DNA of 64,000 nt, from assembly GCF_902726655.1 (NCBI RefSeq), contig NZ_CACVAN010000001.1, forward strand, positions 2,232,001 through 2,296,000, read 5' to 3'. The notes below the pieces were generated by a model. It was given only the letters and a program-made list of their open reading frames with translations, ran no database searches and was not told the origin of the DNA. This DNA is from Virgibacillus ihumii (GTDB lineage: Bacteria; Bacillota; Bacilli; Bacillales; Amphibacillaceae). Shown here in pieces: positions 8,726 to 17,449 of this stretch. Each line of letters begins with the position of its first letter. Positions within the stretch are counted from its first letter, which is position 1. The translations under genes were made by a program, and so were the position numbers.

Positions 8726-8965
8726 CGCTGATGAAAGTCCGGGAGCCGCTGATAAAAACGCTGAAACCGCCGATAAATGCCCCCGGGCCGCTGATAAATC
8801 TACTGGTCCCGCCGATAAAAGTTCCCGGATCCGTCGTATGATGACCCGTGCCGCTGTACTTTAGTCCGAAACCGCTGTATTAACTGCTAAACGCGCTGTA
8901 CTTTGGACTGTATCCGCTGTATAAATTGCCGCAGCCGCCGTACTTTGACCCAAACCCGCTGTATG
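8726..8965. repeat. Intergenic array C: 12 copies, 21-bp period, two core words
   Basis: Cores start at 8726, 8747, 8768, 8789, 8810, 8832, 8852, 8873, 8894, 8915, 8936 and 8957. The first five carry CGCTGATAAA or CGCCGATAAA, and the last six carry CGCTGTA or CGCCGTA, often followed by CTTT, without loss of phase. The copy at 8832 (CGTCGTA) is intermediate. This array lies between divergent genes, unlike most of the others. Confidence 0.9.
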
Positions 8966-9046
8966 TCGAACACTCCAATAGCGAAAAACACTCCCAGTCA
9001 GCGCGTGTAATTTATGTGAAATGTATGTAATTCCCCCAGAAAAGGT

Positions 9047-9074
9047 TTGAATTTATTATTTAATGAGGTATATT
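9047..9074 (+). promoter_or_regulatory. Promoter of the DUF6270 gene
   Basis: TTGAAT (9047-9052) and TATATT (9069-9074) are separated by 16 bp, a sigma-A-like arrangement. The ribosome site GGAGGT lies about 30 bp further on. Confidence 0.55.
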
Positions 9075-9109
9075 CCCTTTCAAAAGCAAAAGAATCAATG
9101 GAGGTCAAC

Positions 9110-11191
9110 ATGCTGGCTAATTTCGATTCTATACACCAGGAAGAACAGCAAACGTTGGTGCTAAAAGGCACATACAACGAAAAAATAGATGCAGAAAAAC
9201 CGATTATCTTTTTCCAGGAGCGGGTGTCCAAAGAGGACTATTTCAGCCCGCAGCGAATCGATACAGATGTGAAATGGAACGGTCAGGAGTTTACGTTTTC
9301 ACTGAAATTGCAGAACTGGAAAAATAAATTAGCACAAAATCAAATATGGGATTGCTATATTGCACACGGGGAGCAAACGGAGAAAATACAGGCTGACTTC
9401 AGCGAACACCCTGGCAAGAAGCATAGCCCCCATTTATTTTATACCGCAAAACCGTATATCACCAAAATGCAGTCATTTGCCATATCGGTGAAAGCAAAAA
9501 AGCTTTCAGCGGCCGTAACGAATACGCAAATCGATCAACAACATGTGACGTTTGGATTTTCCATATCGGAAACGTTTTTCAAAACAATTACAAATACAAA
9601 ACAAGCTGTTGAGCTGAAACTCACGTTTAAAAAACGTATCCAAGCTGACTTAAACGATTATCAGCATGAAAAAACCTTCCCGGTCACACAAACAGATCAG
9701 CAAACGTATACGTCCTCAGTGGATCTGAATACGTTTGTTGCCGGGGAGACGCTGGCACCTGTAACAAAATGGGATCTTTTCGTGACTGTCAAAAACAAGT
9801 CGGGCCAAACGGTGGCCGAACGTTTGGATATTGATCCTGAATACGATATTTTCAAGCAAACGTTCGACCTTTCGTCAGTGTTCAGTGCAAGCTTTCAACA
9901 TGATAAGAACGCCGCTTCGTTAGCAGTCTTCACTGAAACGGAACCGGCCACTGTTCATCATTTAAAAGTGGACAACCAACGTGTCATGCTGAAAGGTAAT
10001 GTGCACGACTTTCAGATAGACGGTGCCGATTTGCAAAAAGAATCCACAGTAAATAACGCTGAACTCACCGCGATGGTCATGAAACTGCCGGTCACGGAAC
10101 AAGATGGAACATTCAACGTAACACTGCCGATGGACGAGCTTGCGCAAAACTACCATCTGGACGATAAAGACGAATTTTTTATTAACATGAAATTCAGGGA
10201 TAAAAAAGCCAAGGTCACCATGAATGTACCTGTGTATCTTGATACGTCAGTCAACGTTTCGAAAAAACCGATCCGGGTAACGAACAACTATCAGATTCGC
10301 CTGCTCAGGGGCCCTGCCAACAAGCTGCAGTTCAGAAGCCGTACACGAACACAGGAACCCGAAGCCCATTCCTTAAGGATTGCGACCTGTGGTTCCTGTT
10401 TCAGCAGACTCGGATTTGGCTCAAAAGATTATTTTAACCCGGATTATAAAAATAAATATGAGGTGGTCTACACTCAATTTCATTCTTCCGTGATCAGCAT
10501 GATGGGAAAACCTGTGAAATTTCCCGGGGAAAAATTCACAGACCTGCACCCGACACTTGCCGATCGCGTCCGGAGTGACTTTGAGAAAGATTTTTTCACC
10601 AATATTAAACGAACAAAACCCGACTTTTTCATTCTTGATTTTTACGTGGATGGTTCAAAGGATGTTCTCTTTTTTGATAAAAAGCACATGATTACTGCCA
10701 ATTATATGCTGACGCAAAGTGTAAACTACATGCACGAAATCGAACCGTACGTATCGGTATTGAGCCAGAAAGATATTGCAGCTTACCTGGAACATTGGCA
10801 TAAGGCAGTCCAAAAATTCTGCAAAAAGCTGGTAAAATATATTCCGGAAGAACGGATTATCCTTCAAAAAGTACGAAAAGCGGAAGGATATTACGCGAAA
10901 AACGGGGAATTCCATGAGTTTAACAACCAAACCTACATTCAGCGCAGCAATTATCTGTTTGAATACATGGAAAATTACTTTCTGAACCTGTTGCCTAATG
11001 TACAGGTGATTGATTTGTCTGATCAGGGGTTTCAGTCGCATTATAAACATCCTTCAAGTATAACACCGGATCATTTCGAAAGTGATTACTACAAAGCATA
11101 CATGAACCGGCTGGATGATCTTGTTTTGCGTTACTTCATTCAGCATCCAGCTTACCTGAAGAAACGGAAGAAAAAGGGAGAAACACTTTAG
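9110..11191 (+). CDS. Large DUF6270-type protein, probable surface-glycan function
   Basis: A 693-aa cytoplasmic-looking protein without signal peptide or membrane spans. The N-terminal 400 residues look like repeated beta-rich modules and I do not recognise them. The C-terminal part (about residues 420-690) begins RIATCGSCFSRLGFGS and contains DFFILDFYVD and VIDLSDQGFQSHYKHPSS. This is the pattern of the DUF6270 family, whose GSC motif resembles SGNH-type hydrolases or acyltransferases often found with polysaccharide genes. The start at 9110 follows GGAGGT; an upstream in-frame ATG at 9047 overlaps the promoter. It stands alone with its own promoter and terminator. The biochemical role is unknown. 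Confidence 0.72.
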   Translation: MLANFDSIHQEEQQTLVLKGTYNEKIDAEKPIIFFQERVSKEDYFSPQRIDTDVKWNGQEFTFSLKLQNWKNKLAQNQIWDCYIAHGEQTEKIQADFSEHPGKKHSPHLFYTAKPYITKMQSFAISVKAKKLSAAVTNTQIDQQHVTFGFSISETFFKTITNTKQAVELKLTFKKRIQADLNDYQHEKTFPVTQTDQQTYTSSVDLNTFVAGETLAPVTKWDLFVTVKNKSGQTVAERLDIDPEYDIFKQTFDLSSVFSASFQHDKNAASLAVFTETEPATVHHLKVDNQRVMLKGNVHDFQIDGADLQKESTVNNAELTAMVMKLPVTEQDGTFNVTLPMDELAQNYHLDDKDEFFINMKFRDKKAKVTMNVPVYLDTSVNVSKKPIRVTNNYQIRLLRGPANKLQFRSRTRTQEPEAHSLRIATCGSCFSRLGFGSKDYFNPDYKNKYEVVYTQFHSSVISMMGKPVKFPGEKFTDLHPTLADRVRSDFEKDFFTNIKRTKPDFFILDFYVDGSKDVLFFDKKHMITANYMLTQSVNYMHEIEPYVSVLSQKDIAAYLEHWHKAVQKFCKKLVKYIPEERIILQKVRKAEGYYAKNGEFHEFNNQTYIQRSNYLFEYMENYFLNLLPNVQVIDLSDQGFQSHYKHPSSITPDHFESDYYKAYMNRLDDLVLRYFIQHPAYLKKRKKKGETL

Positions 11192-11198
11192 AAAAACT

Positions 11199-11236
11199 CG
11201 GCATTCGCCCGTTTTATAGCGAATGCCGAATTTTTT
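11199..11236 (+). terminator. Terminator of the DUF6270 gene
   Basis: A 10-bp stem (CGGCATTCGC paired with GCGAATGCCG) with a 10-nt loop is followed by AATTTTTT just after the stop codon. Confidence 0.9.
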
Positions 11237-11258
11237 CTAAGGTCTATCATAATGAACA

Positions 11259-11303
11259 AATAGCCCGATTTTCCATTTTCAATAAGCGGAAAATTGGGCT
11301 ATT
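11259..11303. terminator. Terminator-like inverted repeat between convergent genes
   Basis: AATAGCCCGATTTTCC pairs with GGAAAATTGGGCTATT (one wobble), with T-rich flanks on the minus side. It lies 4 bp after the end of the ABC permease gene and probably ends that transcript. Confidence 0.7.
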
Positions 11304-11306
11304 ATG

Positions 11307-11939
11307 TTAAAACTGCTTTTTCGCATACAACCGTACGGAAATGAACCATGATACAAGCAGGGCAACTATCGTAATTCCAATCAAGATTGCTGACAACAGA
11401 TCATTTGAATATTCCCGATAAACATCCGCCAATCCCCAGAAGCCATTTTCCATCCCGGCTTCAACGAGCATTGGGATAAAAACAAAACCCAACAGACCTA
11501 AGGCAGCCATCCCGATCATCACAAACCGCGGACCTAGCAAATAGAACACTGGCAGATAAACCGCGATAAAGATCCCAATGAAGGAAAGTGCTGCAGCCAG
11601 TTCAATAAACTGGTTTTCCTCAAATAACGAAAAGAATTTCAGGAATGCGGTAATTCCTATCACAAGCACACCAAACAACAGTGCACTTACATATTTAGAT
11701 GTGACAATTTCTGTTCGATTGACGGGAAGACTGTTGATTAGGTTCTCACTCTTATTCGTGTTCTCATTCATGTCACCAATAAATGGATACATGAGTCCGA
11801 AAATGACGGCTAAATAAATCGGATTTTGACCAGTGTCGTTGAACATTTTGACGAACATGGAGCCTGCGATCAGCAGGACGGCCATGCTGATAATGATCGC
11901 CTGATTCACCACCCACTCTTTATAAAGTAAACTGCGCAT
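11307..11939 (-). CDS. ABC-2 type transporter permease
   Basis: A 210-aa membrane protein with six hydrophobic segments, starting MRSLLYKEWVVNQ as in ABC-2 permeases of the YtrC/YhcI-type exporters of Bacillus. It overlaps the ATPase gene by 20 bp, so the two are surely translated together. The pair probably exports a small lipophilic or peptide compound; the substrate is not evident. It is the last gene of a GntR-ATPase-permease operon. Confidence 0.85.
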   Translation of the reverse strand: MRSLLYKEWVVNQAIIISMAVLLIAGSMFVKMFNDTGQNPIYLAVIFGLMYPFIGDMNENTNKSENLINSLPVNRTEIVTSKYVSALLFGVLVIGITAFLKFFSLFEENQFIELAAALSFIGIFIAVYLPVFYLLGPRFVMIGMAALGLLGFVFIPMLVEAGMENGFWGLADVYREYSNDLLSAILIGITIVALLVSWFISVRLYAKKQF

Positions 11940-12798
11940 TTTTCTCGCTCCTTACCGTATTTACCATGATTTCCTCAAGTGTTGCAGGTTCCATCATGAC
12001 ATGCTCACCCATCAAATTGCTGATTTTTTCCGGCTCATTTGTCAAGCCCTCGAACCCGACTGAGGTTTCACGCAAATGGATAAACATGCTGCGAATATCC
12101 GGATCCAACAGTTCCGCTGCTCCCCTGACGATATAATATTTTTCCAATATACGATCCTTATTATCACTGAAAATGATTTCACCGTTATAGATAAATGTAA
12201 TGAAGTCCGCAATCTGTTCCAAGTCGGTTGTGATGTGTGTGGAAAAAAATACGGTTTTCGTTTCGTCCTGGATGACGTCAGATAAAATATCGAGGATTTC
12301 GCTGCGAAAAACCGGATCCAGTCCGGATGTCGGTTCATCCATAATTATTAAATCAGCATGGTGTGATAATGCGATTGCCAGGGACAGCTTCATTCGCATG
12401 CCGGTTGATAAATGCTTGATTTTTCGCTTCCACGGCAGATCAAACCGATTCATATAATGCTGAAAAACCGCATCATCCCATTTTTCGTAAAACGAGGCAA
12501 CCACACGTTTCATTTGCCGGGCGGTCAGATGGTTATAAAAGTGATTATCCGCATATACAAAACCGATTCTCTGTTTGATATCCTTGCTGTGGTTGGCATT
12601 ATCCAAGCCAAAAATGTTCAACTCGCCCGAATCACGTTTCAACAGGTCCATGAGCAACTTGATGGTTGTTGTTTTCCCGGATCCATTCGGCCCGATGAAG
12701 CCTGTCACAAATCCCTTCTTCACGGAAAATGACACGTCATTCAAGCCAAACCCGTCAAACGCCTTATTCACATGTTCTAACTTCACGGTATCCTCCAT
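11920..12798 (-). CDS. ABC transporter ATP-binding protein
   Basis: A 292-aa ATPase with Walker A GPNGSGKT (about residue 36), signature LSTGMRMKL (about 138), Walker B LIIMDEPTSGLD (about 156) and the switch histidine in FFSTHIT. It energises the neighbouring ABC-2 permease. Gene order regulator-ATPase-permease is the same as in the ytr and bcr-type exporter operons, often linked to cell-wall antibiotic or bacteriocin resistance, so this is a reasonable but unproven guess at function. Confidence 0.9.
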   Translation of the reverse strand: MEDTVKLEHVNKAFDGFGLNDVSFSVKKGFVTGFIGPNGSGKTTTIKLLMDLLKRDSGELNIFGLDNANHSKDIKQRIGFVYADNHFYNHLTARQMKRVVASFYEKWDDAVFQHYMNRFDLPWKRKIKHLSTGMRMKLSLAIALSHHADLIIMDEPTSGLDPVFRSEILDILSDVIQDETKTVFFSTHITTDLEQIADFITFIYNGEIIFSDNKDRILEKYYIVRGAAELLDPDIRSMFIHLRETSVGFEGLTNEPEKISNLMGEHVMMEPATLEEIMVNTVRSEKNAQFTL

Positions 12799-13178
12799 TA
12801 TTCTCCTCCTTCCTCATAAAGAATGTCGAGCATTTGCTTTAGTTCCTTCCTACTGATGTCCAGTATTTTCGCTTCTTCAACAATTTCCAAAAGGCTTTCC
12901 TCCATCATCGTCAGCCGTTTTTCCCGCAGAAGATCCTTGTTTTGCCCGGCAACAAATGATCCTTTTCCAACAAACGACGTGATGAATCCTTCATGTTCCA
13001 ATTCCTCATATGCCCTTTTTGTTGTAATGACGCTTATTCGCAGTTCCTTAGCGAGCCCGCGCATGGATGGAAGCGCATCCCCTTCCTGTAATTCATTTCG
13101 TAATATGCTTTGCTTAATCTGGTTTTTCACCTGTTCATAAATTGGTTCCTTGGATGAATTCGATAGGATGATATTCAT
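12798..13178 (-). CDS. GntR family regulator, YtrA subfamily
   Basis: A 126-aa protein with the GntR winged helix at residues 10-75 (PIYEQVKNQIKQSIL, SMRGLAKELRISVITTKRAYEELEHEGF) and only a short C-terminal helical tail for dimerisation, the mark of the YtrA subfamily. It shares one base with the ATPase gene. YtrA-type regulators usually repress their own exporter operon; the palindrome upstream at 13211-13234 is the likely operator. Confidence 0.88.
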   Translation of the reverse strand: MNIILSNSSKEPIYEQVKNQIKQSILRNELQEGDALPSMRGLAKELRISVITTKRAYEELEHEGFITSFVGKGSFVAGQNKDLLREKRLTMMEESLLEIVEEAKILDISRKELKQMLDILYEEGGE

Positions 13179-13210
13179 ATAGACCTCTTTTAAGTGTATT
13201 ATTTGTTTAT

Positions 13211-13234
13211 ATTGTATATATTATTATATACAAT
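13211..13234. promoter_or_regulatory. Probable operator of the GntR/ABC operon
   Basis: A perfect inverted repeat: ATTGTATATA, four bases TTAT, then TATATACAAT. It lies 33 bp before the GntR start codon and overlaps the AT-rich promoter region. Such GTATA..TATAC palindromes suit a YtrA-type dimer. Confidence 0.7.
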
Positions 13235-13250
13235 TGTGCATGTCAATAAA

Positions 13251-13278
13251 AAATGGAGGATTCATATCTCCTCCATTT
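13251..13278 (-). terminator. Terminator reading leftward
   Basis: AAATGGAGGA pairs with TCCTCCATTT around an 8-nt loop. The minus-strand product ends in a run of T (complement of 13245-13252). It would stop transcripts coming from the toxin locus antisense RNA or from the flavin oxidoreductase gene before the GntR promoter. Confidence 0.75.
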
Positions 13279-13368
13279 CCTGGGTGGCGCTTTTCATAAT
13301 CCAAAAATTTTATGCCGGATTCGAGTACAAATGACATTTATTACCTGCCTGGACAAGTTTCCGCGTGT

Positions 13369-13374
13369 TATAAT
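13369..13374 (+). promoter_or_regulatory. Extended -10 of Hol-Tox locus 1
   Basis: A perfect TATAAT preceded by TGT (TG one base upstream). No good -35 is visible. It would start the toxin mRNA about 80 bases before the toxin ORF. Confidence 0.6.
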
Positions 13375-13458
13375 GGAAAATGCAATAGTCTGAATTTCTC
13401 AAGGGTGGTCTGCGTTGCCTCCGTACTCCAACCGGGAGTGGTCAGGAGGTGAGCGCGT

Positions 13459-13533
13459 ATGACAACGTTTGAAACGCTTTTTCTGATGCTTGCGTTTGGC
13501 ACGCTTGTCGCGACAATGATCACAAAAAAATAG
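13459..13533 (+). CDS. Hol-Tox type I toxin peptide (24 aa), locus 1
   Basis: A 24-residue ORF with sequence MTTFETLFLMLAFGTLVATM followed by ITKK: a single hydrophobic span and a Lys-rich end. This is the pattern of the putative holin-like toxins (Hol-Tox family; TxpA/BsrG-type type I toxins of Firmicutes). AGGAGG lies nine bases upstream. The stop codon is inside a hairpin whose minus-strand side ends in a T run, as expected if an antisense antitoxin RNA terminates over the toxin 3' end. Expression of such peptides perturbs the membrane when the antitoxin RNA is lost. Confidence 0.82.
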   Translation: MTTFETLFLMLAFGTLVATMITKK

Positions 13534-13574
13534 ACCTCCCTTGAGTTAGCGGCTCATTTGGTCGAGGTCTATTT
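13528..13574 (-). ncRNA. Terminator end of the presumed antitoxin RNA, locus 1
   Basis: AAATAGACCTC pairs with GAGGTCTATTT (11-bp stem). On the minus strand the stem is followed by seven T residues, so a leftward RNA started around 13590-13620 would end here and overlap the toxin mRNA. A TATAAA box on the minus strand near 13595 could start it, but the -35 is poor. The RNA itself is inferred. Confidence 0.5.
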
Positions 13575-13617
13575 CCCATCAGCGCCGACCCCTTTATAGG
13601 GATTCGACTGTTGTATC

Positions 13618-13651
13618 GGCCGTTGACGTTCCAGCGTCACGGCCTTTATTT
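13618..13651 (+). terminator. Toxin mRNA terminator, locus 1
   Basis: GGCCGT(T)GACG pairs with CGTCACGGCC, followed by TTTATTT on the plus strand. It ends the rightward toxin transcript beyond the antisense overlap. Confidence 0.75.
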
Positions 13652-13718
13652 AGTTTATTCAGCTAAAACTTATCTATGTTCATTGTACCACGAATTTATT
13701 GCTTGTCCATCTCAGTAT

Positions 13719-14777
13719 CTAGCTCTTAGCCGTATGTTTTTTAATTGCCGGAAGAATTTCTGTCCCGATGGTGTCGATATTTCGCTTCAGCTTGTCAAAC
13801 GTCACCCCGCCAAAATCCATTTGCGCGATGTAACGCTGATGCCCGAACATTTCGTGCTGGTACAGGATTTTTTCAATTACCTGCTGCGGACTGCCGATGT
13901 TCATTACATCTCTCGGGTCAGCACCCTGCGCGAAATGCTGTTTCGGGTACCCCCGTCCATTGGTCAGCTCCATCCCTTTGTTAATATGCGGGTACGTTTC
14001 CCGCTGCGCCTGCTGGGTGGTCTCCGCTGTGTAAAAGAACCCGGCTGTCGCAACAGGAAGTTCAGCAGGATTGTGTCCGTTATTTTCTGCCGCTTCCCGA
14101 TACGCATCAATCGAGTACTTAAATGATGTCGCAGGTCCGCCCAACGTTGCGAGGAACATCGGAACGCCTGCGCGCCCAGCTTTGATCGCACTTGCCGGTG
14201 GTCCGCCGACAGCCCGCCAGATTGGCATCGAGCCGTTTTGCGGTCGCGGCAGGACTTTAGCATTTCGCAGTGGCGCACGGAATTGCCCGCTCCAGTTCAC
14301 CACTTCTTCCTCATTAATTTTTCGCAGGAGATCGAATTTTTCCTCATATAACTCCTCGTAATCGCGAAGATCATACCCAAGCAATTCAAAGTTTCCCACA
14401 CGGGACGCACGCCCGGCAATCATTTCCGCCCGACCTTTTGAAATGAGATCGATGGTAGCAAAATCCTCGTAAGCGCGGACAGGATCCAGCGTGCTGATGA
14501 TGGTGGAGGAACTGGAAATTTTAATCTTTTCCGTCGCCTGGGCAATTGCGCTTAACACGACCGAATGGGCCTGCGTTGTAAAATAATCCTGATGACTTTC
14601 GCCGACACTGAAAAAGTCAATCCCCGCCTGTTCAGCAAGCTGCGCCAACTCAATTATTTCATGGATGCGCTGCTGGGCGGAAATGCGCTCCCCGGTTGCC
14701 GGATTCGGCAGGTGATCACCTAATGTATATAGTCCAAATTCCAGACCACTGCCTGGATTAATGCGGTATTTTTCCAT
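13719..14777 (-). CDS. LLM class flavin-dependent oxidoreductase
   Basis: A 352-aa luciferase-like monooxygenase. It has the N-terminal barrel strand LEFGLYTLGDHLPNP, the conserved FFSVGESHQDYF, ISSSSTIISTLDPVRAYEDF, and AVGGPPASAIKAGRAG for FMN phosphate contacts. Such enzymes use reduced FMN and oxygen on varied organic substrates; the reaction here cannot be specified. Single gene, transcribed leftward, with array D just upstream and a type I toxin locus just downstream. The start ATG follows GAAAGG. Confidence 0.87.
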   Translation of the reverse strand: MEKYRINPGSGLEFGLYTLGDHLPNPATGERISAQQRIHEIIELAQLAEQAGIDFFSVGESHQDYFTTQAHSVVLSAIAQATEKIKISSSSTIISTLDPVRAYEDFATIDLISKGRAEMIAGRASRVGNFELLGYDLRDYEELYEEKFDLLRKINEEEVVNWSGQFRAPLRNAKVLPRPQNGSMPIWRAVGGPPASAIKAGRAGVPMFLATLGGPATSFKYSIDAYREAAENNGHNPAELPVATAGFFYTAETTQQAQRETYPHINKGMELTNGRGYPKQHFAQGADPRDVMNIGSPQQVIEKILYQHEMFGHQRYIAQMDFGGVTFDKLKRNIDTIGTEILPAIKKHTAKS

Positions 14778-14952
14778 TTATATCAACCTTTCTGCTAGCT
14801 GGTATATTTATAACGGCAGCAGCTGCTTCATTTGAAAGAGCCATGTTTTCATGAAAAATGGTATGATGAAGCGCCGGTGCCATTGTGGCGCCACCACCAT
14901 GATAGCATTTTTGAAGTGTACAGCTTTAGTATTTTGCTCTTTCTGCTCGTGC

Positions 14953-15155
14953 GGTTGATGTTCCACCTCGTATGGTTGATGTTCTCCCCGTGCGGTTGAT
15001 GTTCCGCTCATACGGTTGATGTTCTCCCCGTGCGGTTGATGTTCTCCCCGTGCGGTTGATGTTCCGCTCGCGCGGTTGATGTTCCACTCGTACGGTTGAT
15101 GTTTCGCCTCGTGCGGTTGATGTTCCGCTCGTACGGTTGATGTTCCGCTCGATGG
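14953..15155. repeat. Intergenic array D: 10 copies, 20-21-bp period
   Basis: GGTTGATGTT starts at 14953, 14974, 14994, 15014, 15034, 15054, 15074, 15094, 15115 and 15135. Fillers are pyrimidine-rich (CCGCTCGTAC, CTCCCCGTGC and relatives). A TTTTCAAC motif follows at 15166. The array lies between two leftward genes, downstream of the DMT transporter gene. Confidence 0.93.
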
Positions 15156-15186
15156 TAAAAGCATTTTTTCAACAACAAATGCTCTT

Positions 15187-16098
15187 TCACGAATTCATAT
15201 CCCTCTGCCGCCTGTTCTGAATCACATGCTCCAGCGCGCCTGTACCGATGAACACCCCGCACAGAATAAAAAGAAATCCGACTGCATGATTTATTTTAAT
15301 CACTTCATTTAAAAATAACGCCGCACCCGTCACTGCAAATAGCGTGTTCAAATTTATGAAAATGGCCGATTCGGCCGGTCCGACTTTTTTAATGGCATAA
15401 TTATATGTCATGTGCCCGAACGCTGTTGCGAAAATGGCGCTGAACAAGAAGACCGCACCAAGCTGCCAGTCGATTAATTTTGTCATCTCCTGAACCCGTG
15501 CCCCTAATATCTGGCTGACCAGGAAGATAACGGTGGAGCCAAGCACAAGCAAATACCCGGTCGCCAGGCGCGGATCAAGTGTCGGCTTCAGCTTGCTGAT
15601 CAGCATGAAACTAAAGCCCTGCACGATTACACCGAGCAGTACGAATACGTCACCCAGCGAAACCGCCGCCAGCCCGCCGGCACCGGAAAGCGTCGTGATC
15701 ACTACGCCCACGAAACCGAGGATAAAACCCGATGTCCGCAGCCACGTTATCCGCTGCCGCAGCACGATGAACGCCATCATCACCGTCACCAGCGGCATCA
15801 TTCCTAAGATGAGCGCACCGTTTATTCCTGATGTTAATTCCAATCCGACCGCCACCAGCGAATGGTGCAGAATGACATTGAAAACAGCTATGTACAGAAT
15901 TGTAAGCCATTCATGTTTGTACGGGAGACGGAAAATGCCCATCACTTTACAAATGATGAGAACCATGACCCCAGCCGTCATAACCCGAAAAGAGGTCAGC
16001 AAGATCGGGTCAATCGCCGCAACCAGTACTTTAATCGCCGACACATTCAGACCCCACATCAGCATGACCAATAATAGAAGCATGTAAATTTTTATCAT
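15187..16098 (-). CDS. DMT superfamily (EamA) transporter
   Basis: A 303-aa membrane protein with about ten spans in two EamA repeats. The first begins MLLLVMLMWGLNVSAIKVLV, with the SFRVMTAG motif, and the second has FGHMTYNYAIKKVGPAESAIFINLNTLFAV and the ending FLNEVIKINHAVGFLFILCGV. It probably exports a metabolite or amino acid; the substrate is unknown. I prefer ATG at 16098 with GGCGGTGA upstream; a GTG four codons earlier overlaps the ribosome site. Confidence 0.88.
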   Translation of the reverse strand: MIKIYMLLLLVMLMWGLNVSAIKVLVAAIDPILLTSFRVMTAGVMVLIICKVMGIFRLPYKHEWLTILYIAVFNVILHHSLVAVGLELTSGINGALILGMMPLVTVMMAFIVLRQRITWLRTSGFILGFVGVVITTLSGAGGLAAVSLGDVFVLLGVIVQGFSFMLISKLKPTLDPRLATGYLLVLGSTVIFLVSQILGARVQEMTKLIDWQLGAVFLFSAIFATAFGHMTYNYAIKKVGPAESAIFINLNTLFAVTGAALFLNEVIKINHAVGFLFILCGVFIGTGALEHVIQNRRQRDMNS

Positions 16099-16263
16099 GA
16101 ATGCATTCACCGCCCCTTATAACTATTATTCTCCTATACTATCAGTTATTTCTGTTGTTTTCTTTTATTCTGATTGTGCTTTGTTCTCCACCATTGAATG
16201 CGTGGCCCCTACATTTTTAAAAACAGCATATTAACAGGCATGCAGCTATCTTGCCACATCTAA

Positions 16264-16292
16264 AAATCCCCGCCTGCACCAGACGGGGATTT
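16264..16292 (-). terminator. Terminator of the yrrS-like gene
   Basis: AAATCCCCG pairs with CGGGGATTT around an 11-nt loop, downstream of the leftward DUF1510 gene and upstream of the DMT transporter gene. Confidence 0.7.
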
Positions 16293-16350
16293 CACGTCAC
16301 CTTAATTTTATTTGTAAACTTCCATATTTTTCTCGTCAGTTTAATATCCT

Positions 16351-17028
16351 TTATCGGCTTTGTTTCGAAACATTTGTCACTTTCCAGCCCTTTTGATCAA
16401 CCCACTGAAGATTCACTACATACACCCAGCCTGATACGCCTTCAGGACTTACTTTTCCAATGGATTGCTGTGGTCCTCCGCCACTTTCCAGGCGCCAAAG
16501 CGTCATGCTGTCATCCAGTCCTGTAGCCAATTGAATAGCTTTTATTTTTTCATTCCAGTCCACTGTGCCCTTATCATAGCTGGACTGATGCGGCCCTGAC
16601 TGGGAAGTACCAATTGGTTTACCAACGACTTTGCCGGAGTTGGATTCGCCTGCATTCTGCTGTTTCTTATCATTTTGACGGGACTGATCGTTCTTATCCT
16701 GCTTGTCTTGAGAATCATTTTGGGATTGTTCATCTCCACCGTCATCCTCATTCTGCTGGACTGCACCATCCTGTTGACCATTGTTTCCCGATTCGGATCC
16801 GTTTCCATCAGTGCTTTCATCTCCACCAGTTTGTCCCTCATTATTTTGCGTATCCTGTTCAGTTTCTTCCGTGGAGCTATCCTGCTGATTATTAGCTGTT
16901 TCATTACTGCTATTGAAAATCATGTTGCCCCCAATAATTAATATGAGAGCAATGACGATTACGATTGATGAATTAAGAAGTATATTTTTACTTTTTTTCT
17001 TTTTACGCATGCCGGATCTTGTGTCCAT
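16351..17028 (-). CDS. yrrS: YrrS-like DUF1510 family protein
   Basis: A 225-aa protein: a basic N-terminus (RKKKKSKN), one membrane span (about residues 17-38), a long polar Gln/Asn/Asp/Glu/Ser-rich linker (about 40-125), and a folded extracytoplasmic C-terminal domain (PIGTSQSGPHQSSYDKGTVDW, SGGGPQQSIGKVSPEGVSGW, QWVDQKGW) characteristic of DUF1510. In B. subtilis yrrS sits next to the penicillin-binding protein gene pbpI; here that neighbour is absent. I start it at ATG 17028, after GGAAAGGGG, and not ten codons earlier. A wall-related role is likely but not shown. Confidence 0.85.
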   Translation of the reverse strand: MDTRSGMRKKKKSKNILLNSSIVIVIALILIIGGNMIFNSSNETANNQQDSSTEETEQDTQNNEGQTGGDESTDGNGSESGNNGQQDGAVQQNEDDGGDEQSQNDSQDKQDKNDQSRQNDKKQQNAGESNSGKVVGKPIGTSQSGPHQSSYDKGTVDWNEKIKAIQLATGLDDSMTLWRLESGGGPQQSIGKVSPEGVSGWVYVVNLQWVDQKGWKVTNVSKQSR

Positions 17029-17449
17029 GTTTATCCCCTTTCCAAAAGCACATTGCATAAAGATGATTCAAAAATCTTTACCCTGGCACCTGATATTTCA
17101 AACTTCAATTGAAATTGCCATCACTGAAAGCAAAAATAAGCGTGGTGCTTCCACCCATGATGATGAAGACCGCGCTTAATTTTTTAACCAGGACTTAGGC
17201 GCTGCACTTACATAAAAAATTCGAAATAAGGATGCAGAAACTGAGGGTGCAATGCCTTTATTCAGATTTATTATTTAAATTGTAATATGCATCCAACACT
17301 TTCTCTCCGTTGTTATATATATGGTTACACATACATTTCACAAAAAAGCGGGGTGAAGAATCGATGGGGGCTCGCGAAGTGTATCAGATAATATTCCTGA
17401 ATGACAAAGGCAGCCCCTCAGCATGAAGGACTGCCTTTGTCTGTTTTAT
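17029..17449. other. Non-coding stretch between yrrS-like and NlpC/P60 genes
   Basis: About 420 bp without a convincing gene. It holds AT-rich sequence with the yrrS-like promoter region and, at 17403-17441, an 11-bp stem (GACAAAGGCAG with CTGCCTTTGTC) that probably ends the NlpC/P60 transcript. A 20-codon rightward ORF at 17364 has no support. Confidence 0.6.
17403..17445. terminator. Terminator next to the NlpC/P60 gene
   Basis: GACAAAGGCAG pairs with CTGCCTTTGTC around 17 nt, directly downstream of the leftward NlpC/P60 gene. The T-rich flank is better on the plus strand, so it may act in both directions or protect the mRNA end. Confidence 0.65.

Noticed and set aside
14953..15155. CRISPR array
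   Set aside because: Units are 20-21 bp with 10-bp cores and no unique spacers of 30 bp or more, and no cas genes lie nearby; the same holds for the other arrays.
17364..17426. 20-codon rightward ORF
   Set aside because: It ends inside the terminator stem and has no promoter or recognisable peptide character.
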